A DNA stretch of 10,498 nt, taken from contig CALELW010000018.1 of NCBI GenBank assembly GCA_937902905.1, positions 1-10,498 on the forward strand, read 5' to 3'. Below are positions 7,412 to 10,498 of this stretch, piece after piece; the stretch's first letter is position 1; each line of letters starts with the position of its first letter. This DNA is from an uncultured Clostridium sp. GTDB lineage: Bacteria; Bacillota; Clostridia; Lachnospirales; Lachnospiraceae. Under the pieces are notes generated by a model that was not told the origin of the DNA, made no database searches, and worked only from the letters and a program-made list of their open reading frames with translations. A program made the translations under genes and the position numbers.

Positions 7412-10092
7412 TCGCATTCACCTCTTTCCACACATCTGTAAAGCTTCTCTGTTTTATTAAGTGCCCGGTCAAATTCAAAATCCGTGACATCTTGTTTGAT
7501 ATCCTCAATCAATTCCCTTCCCAATAAGTTTCCACACTTTATATGCTGCAGTTTCTGAATGCTTTTTTCTGCCTCGTCTATTTCGTAAGCACGTAATTTT
7601 TCCATCAAAAGCATTAATTCTTCCAATAATTTTTCGCTTTTTATCTGCGTTACAGAAAAATCCTCTTCTTCCAGCGCTGCACCAAGCAGACTGCCAATTT
7701 CCAAAACTGCCTCTGCATACTGTTCTAAAACTTCTTTGTGATTCTTCTCAATAAAATTCCAGTCTTTTTCTTTTGCCGCCATTTCCAAATCTTTTGCCAA
7801 ATCAGACAAACTCTCTGCTCCTATCATCTTCGCTGTACTCTTTAAGGCATGCACGCGAATCCGATAGTCTTCCATATTTTTCTGCTTATAATCCGCTTCT
7901 ATCATTTGTCTCTTCTGTGCCGACTCACTGTGAAACTGCGCTAACAATTCTCTGTAAAACATTTCATCTCCACGGCAGTATTGCAGCCCGGCATCCCTGT
8001 CAAAATTCTTTTTCCTCTCGTCCGATTTTACAGCCTCTTTTTCCTCACTGACATAAGTAATGGAAGATTTCGGAAGCACCTTACAAAGAACCCGTTCCAA
8101 TGTCATTGTCTCAATCGGTTTTGAAACAAACTCATCAAATCCTTCCTCCATAAACATTTTCTTTGCTCCACTGACTGCATTTGCCGTAAATGCAACAATA
8201 ATATATTCCTGAGCACTCTCATTTTGCATTTTACGAAGTCGTTTTAATGTTTCAATACCGTCCATCTCCGGCATCATATGGTCAAGAAAAATAATGTCAA
8301 ACATTTCCTTTTCACAAGCCGCAATTGCCTCTTTTCCGCTGATTACAGTTTTTACTATCATCTGATAATTTTCAAAAATCCCCTTTGCAACAGTCAGATT
8401 CATCGGCTCATCATCCACAACCAACACCTTAATTCCAGGACATATCATTCTTCGTTTCTTTCTTTTTGACAAACCACTTTCTTTTTCCTTTAAAATATTT
8501 AATACAGACTGTGTACAAAGCGGTTTCCGAATTATTTCTATCCGCTTTTCCTGCGGCAGAGTAATATTTTTTCCTGCCACAACAATAACCCGCACTTTCG
8601 CATCTGTCATTTCCAAATAATCCTTATTTGCCTGATACTCTTCCTCACCCACAAACAAATGTGTCACCGGTGTCATTTCCAGTAACTGTTCCAATTCGTC
8701 CCGGTTCGTAACACGGTGCAATGGGATGTCAAACTGTTTTACCATATGCGCAATCATTTTATTATAATACTCTCTTACTTGTGGCACTTCATATTTCTCC
8801 GTCTTCAAAAAACATGCAACGCACAAGTTTTTATTATTGATTAAAGGCTTTTCCGGATTTTCCTCTGCTACCTGCTGCGGTATACTAACCGTAACCGTTG
8901 TCCCCCTGCCCTCTTCACTTTCAATCCGCATAAACCCATTCATCACACGAACCATTCCGTACACAATAGACAATCCTAACCCAAGTCCCCCCACCTTTCG
9001 GTTTCTTCCTGTACTTGTTTGATAGAACCGTTCCGTAATTCTTTCCAGTTCACCTTTGGCAATGCCAACACCTGTATCACTTACTTCAATACATAAATTG
9101 ATTCCATAAGATTTTTGCAGTGAAAAAATTCTGACATAAACACCACCCTCTTGCGTGAATTTCACCGCATTATCCACTAAATGTTTTAAAATCTTTCTTA
9201 TTTTCCGCTCATCGCCAAAAAGAATCGGTGGGATTTTTGTGTCATAATCAAAAAGTAATTCCGGTTGTTTTTCTTCTTTCCCCCGGTACTTTAAAGCCAA
9301 ATCACTTACCACTAGAGACGGTGTATAATTTTCTTCACTCAGCCGGATTTTATGCGTATCAATTTCTGTGTAATCTAAAATATCTTCAATTTGGTCAAAC
9401 AATCGTTTTCCAGCCATTTGTACCGAAGATAATTGTTCTCTTTTTTCTTGTTCTTCTTCTTTTTGCAGCATGACGGTAGAAATTCCCGTAACCGCATTAA
9501 TCGGTGTGCGCAATTCATGAGAAACATTGGCAAGAAAATCTTCGACACGGCGATTTGCTTCTTCTAATTTTTCAATTTTGGTATCCGTATAAACACGCTC
9601 TGATTTCCGTCTTTTTAACACAAGATTCACAAGACATCCGGACACCAAAACAAGACCAAGATGCAAAAGCGTCCTAGTCACCGTAAGTGCTGTAAGCTCA
9701 ACGGTATGATTAAGCACAAAAACAAAATCATAGCACATCGTCAAATAATAAGTAATCACACAAAGTCTGATAATACTTGTTTTTTCCGTAATTGAAAATA
9801 GAATCAGAATCAGAATCATAAGTGGTGCCAAATCAAACACACTTGTCTTATGAATTCCGTAAAAGAAACAAGATATCATCGTCAATGCAAAATACAGCCA
9901 CAGCCGCATTCCTCCGGAAACCATATCGGTGATATAAATCACCCAGCTTCCAATCAACGCTGACAGCAAAAGTACAATTGCTCCCACTTCCCAGCCAAGC
10001 AAAAGCGATTCTCCTGTCAAAATCAGCGAAAAAAATGTGTACACTAATAACACAATCAGATGGGTTTCCCTCTGCTTTTCCTTTTCATACAT
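7408..10092 (-). CDS. Six-TM hybrid histidine kinase with pseudo-receiver, receiver and HPt domains
   Basis: An 894-residue membrane sensor kinase that heads the operon. Roughly six hydrophobic segments occupy residues 12-158 with short loops, so sensing is probably within the membrane or cytoplasm. HisKA has His192 (VSHELRTP); the ATPase domain shows DNAVKFT (307-313), DTGVGI (339-344) and GLGLGLS (369-375). Residues about 422-537 resemble a receiver but have Glu where the phosphoacceptor belongs (FVGEEEY), with a retained Lys-Pro (523-524), so it is probably a pseudo-receiver. The true receiver (about 554-673) has Asp560-Asp561, Asp604 (FLDHMMPEMDG), Thr636 and Lys658. An HPt domain (about 697-800) carries His748 (RVHALKSTAKMIG). 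A helical tail of unknown role covers 806-894. The start has AAGGGA (10099-10104) six bases upstream. The stop overlaps the next kinase's start. The signal sensed is unknown. Confidence 0.94.
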   Translation of the reverse strand: MYEKEKQRETHLIVLLVYTFFSLILTGESLLLGWEVGAIVLLLSALIGSWVIYITDMVSGGMRLWLYFALTMISCFFYGIHKTSVFDLAPLMILILILFSITEKTSIIRLCVITYYLTMCYDFVFVLNHTVELTALTVTRTLLHLGLVLVSGCLVNLVLKRRKSERVYTDTKIEKLEEANRRVEDFLANVSHELRTPINAVTGISTVMLQKEEEQEKREQLSSVQMAGKRLFDQIEDILDYTEIDTHKIRLSEENYTPSLVVSDLALKYRGKEEKQPELLFDYDTKIPPILFGDERKIRKILKHLVDNAVKFTQEGGVYVRIFSLQKSYGINLCIEVSDTGVGIAKGELERITERFYQTSTGRNRKVGGLGLGLSIVYGMVRVMNGFMRIESEEGRGTTVTVSIPQQVAEENPEKPLINNKNLCVACFLKTEKYEVPQVREYYNKMIAHMVKQFDIPLHRVTNRDELEQLLEMTPVTHLFVGEEEYQANKDYLEMTDAKVRVIVVAGKNITLPQEKRIEIIRKPLCTQSVLNILKEKESGLSKRKKRRMICPGIKVLVVDDEPMNLTVAKGIFENYQMIVKTVISGKEAIAACEKEMFDIIFLDHMMPEMDGIETLKRLRKMQNESAQEYIIVAFTANAVSGAKKMFMEEGFDEFVSKPIETMTLERVLCKVLPKSSITYVSEEKEAVKSDERKKNFDRDAGLQYCRGDEMFYRELLAQFHSESAQKRQMIEADYKQKNMEDYRIRVHALKSTAKMIGAESLSDLAKDLEMAAKEKDWNFIEKNHKEVLEQYAEAVLEIGSLLGAALEEEDFSVTQIKSEKLLEELMLLMEKLRAYEIDEAEKSIQKLQHIKCGNLLGRELIEDIKQDVTDFEFDRALNKTEKLYRCVERGECE
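7419..7424 (-). promoter_or_regulatory. Ribosome binding site deciding the DegV-kinase start
   Basis: GAGGTG on the minus strand lies seven bases before ATG at 7411 but only one base before the alternative ATG at 7417. Together with the ATGA overlap at 7408-7411 this favours 7411 and implies translational coupling between the two kinases. Confidence 0.75.
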
Positions 10093-10164
10093 AAAATATC
10101 CCTTAACCTTCCCTTTGGTGTTGTCTTTTTCCCTTTCCTTCTTTTATTTCATATATCCATATAG

Positions 10165-10194
10165 ATTATAAACATTTTATGTATTTTTTGTCAA
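10165..10194 (-). promoter_or_regulatory. Consensus vegetative promoter of the kinase-polymerase operon
   Basis: On the minus strand a perfect -35 box TTGACA (10194-10189) and a perfect -10 box TATAAT (10170-10165) are separated by 18 bases. Transcription would start near 10158, giving an untranslated leader of about 65 bases before ATG at 10092. The leader is purine-rich (GAAGGAAAGGG, AAAGGGAAGG) with several weak Shine-Dalgarno-like runs. No LexA-type inverted repeat (CGAAC-N4-GTTCG) was seen across or next to the boxes, so SOS control is not evident. The promoter was found by eye; no expression evidence is available. Confidence 0.8.
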
Positions 10195-10200
10195 TGATAG

Positions 10201-10410
10201 TGTGCAAAGGTTCGGGGGCAATTTATTTGGTTTCCGTAATCCGGCAGAAAGACTTTGTAATTCGTGGGCGCTCTCGCTAAACAAACGCGTAAGGGTATCG
10301 GCATGTAAACGACACATGCCAGATACCCACGTGTTTGTACCCACTCATCACCAAGTCTTTCTGCCGGATTACTGGAAACCAAATAAATTGGCAGCCGAGC
10401 ATTTGTCACA
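10201..10410. repeat. 210-base imperfect palindrome (possible MITE-like or structured intergenic element)
   Basis: The two halves are inverted copies. The best stem pairs 10220-10255 with 10353-10389, 36 base pairs interrupted by one bulged T at 10373. Inward, GTGGG (10264-10268) pairs with CCCAC (10340-10344), an ACAAAC-rich segment pairs with GTTTGT, GGGTATC (10293-10299) with GATACCC (10322-10328), and GGCATGT (10300-10306) with ACATGCC (10314-10320) around a seven-base loop. Outward, pairing continues imperfectly to TGTG (10201-10204) and CACA (10407-10410). The left half carries about ten extra bases (CGCTCTCGCTA region). It lies six bases upstream of the operon's -35 box. No transposase and no clear target-site duplication are visible. 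It could be a miniature mobile element, a structured RNA, or a local foldback; copy number elsewhere is unknown. Confidence 0.85.
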
Positions 10411-10498
10411 AGCTAGTTGCTTGAAACGTAATTTGGGAGCCAAGGCATACTTTTTCGCTGATTTGTTTCCAAACGTATGCACATTGTCCACTCCACTT
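10411..10498. other. Right-edge intergenic sequence with no recognised gene
   Basis: Between the palindrome and the window edge no coding frame of convincing length or composition is seen on either strand. A short inverted pair, GCATAC (10445-10450) and GTATGC (10475-10480), is present with a 24-base loop, too weak to name. The next gene must lie beyond the edge. Confidence 0.4.

Noticed and set aside
7412..7417. Alternative ATG at 7417 for the DegV-kinase
   Set aside because: It sits one base from GAGGTG, too close for initiation; ATG at 7411 has a seven-base spacing and forms an ATGA overlap.
10191..10409. A 72-codon minus-strand frame covering the palindrome, starting with GTG
   Set aside because: It coincides almost exactly with the inverted repeat, begins just after an in-frame TAG, has no clear ribosome binding site, and its sequence is dictated by the palindrome. 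I treat it as a by-product of the repeat rather than a gene.
1..10498. CRISPR arrays, tRNA or rRNA genes, transposases, integrases, phage genes
   Set aside because: No regularly spaced direct repeats, cloverleaf-like or ribosomal sequence, or mobile-element enzymes were recognised in either strand.

Overview
The window looks like a chromosomal segment from a low-to-moderate GC Firmicute, most likely a Clostridia/Lachnospiraceae-type anaerobe. The evidence is strong AGGAGG-type ribosome binding sites, consensus vegetative promoter elements, a hybrid-cluster protein, Lachnospiraceae-style large hybrid histidine kinases, and the YolD/Y-family polymerase pair typical of Firmicutes. The genus is inferred from protein style and cannot be proved here.

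Layout: (1) Positions 2-844, plus strand: the C-terminal half of a hybrid-cluster protein (Hcp, 'hydroxylamine reductase') entering from the left edge. (2) Positions 849-10092, minus strand: six genes in one tightly packed convoy, transcribed right to left. In transcription order they are a six-TM hybrid histidine kinase with pseudo-receiver, receiver and HPt domains (10092-7408); a second six-TM hybrid kinase with a receiver and a C-terminal DegV (fatty-acid-binding-type) domain (7411-4736); a response regulator with one active-looking and one degenerate GGDEF domain (4713-3355); a UmuC-like Y-family DNA polymerase (3380-1842); a YolD-like protein (1815-1357); and a nicotinamidase/isochorismatase-type cysteine hydrolase (1379-849). 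Junctions are a 4-base ATGA overlap, a 22-base gap, a 26-base overlap, a 26-base gap and a 23-base overlap, which strongly suggests one polycistronic unit. (3) Positions 10093-10498: no convincing gene. It holds a near-perfect promoter (TTGACA-18-TATAAT) for the convoy and, directly upstream, a 210-base imperfect palindrome.

Proposed working model (inference): the two membrane kinases sense an unknown signal, one possibly through a lipid-binding-type DegV module. They exchange phosphate using the single HPt and drive the REC-GGDEF regulator, so c-di-GMP output would be set by the relay. The same transcript encodes an error-prone polymerase with its YolD partner and a small hydrolase. The physical coupling of a phosphorelay/c-di-GMP module to translesion synthesis genes, and the DegV-tailed kinase, are the two most unusual points of the window. 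No LexA-type operator was seen by eye at the promoter.
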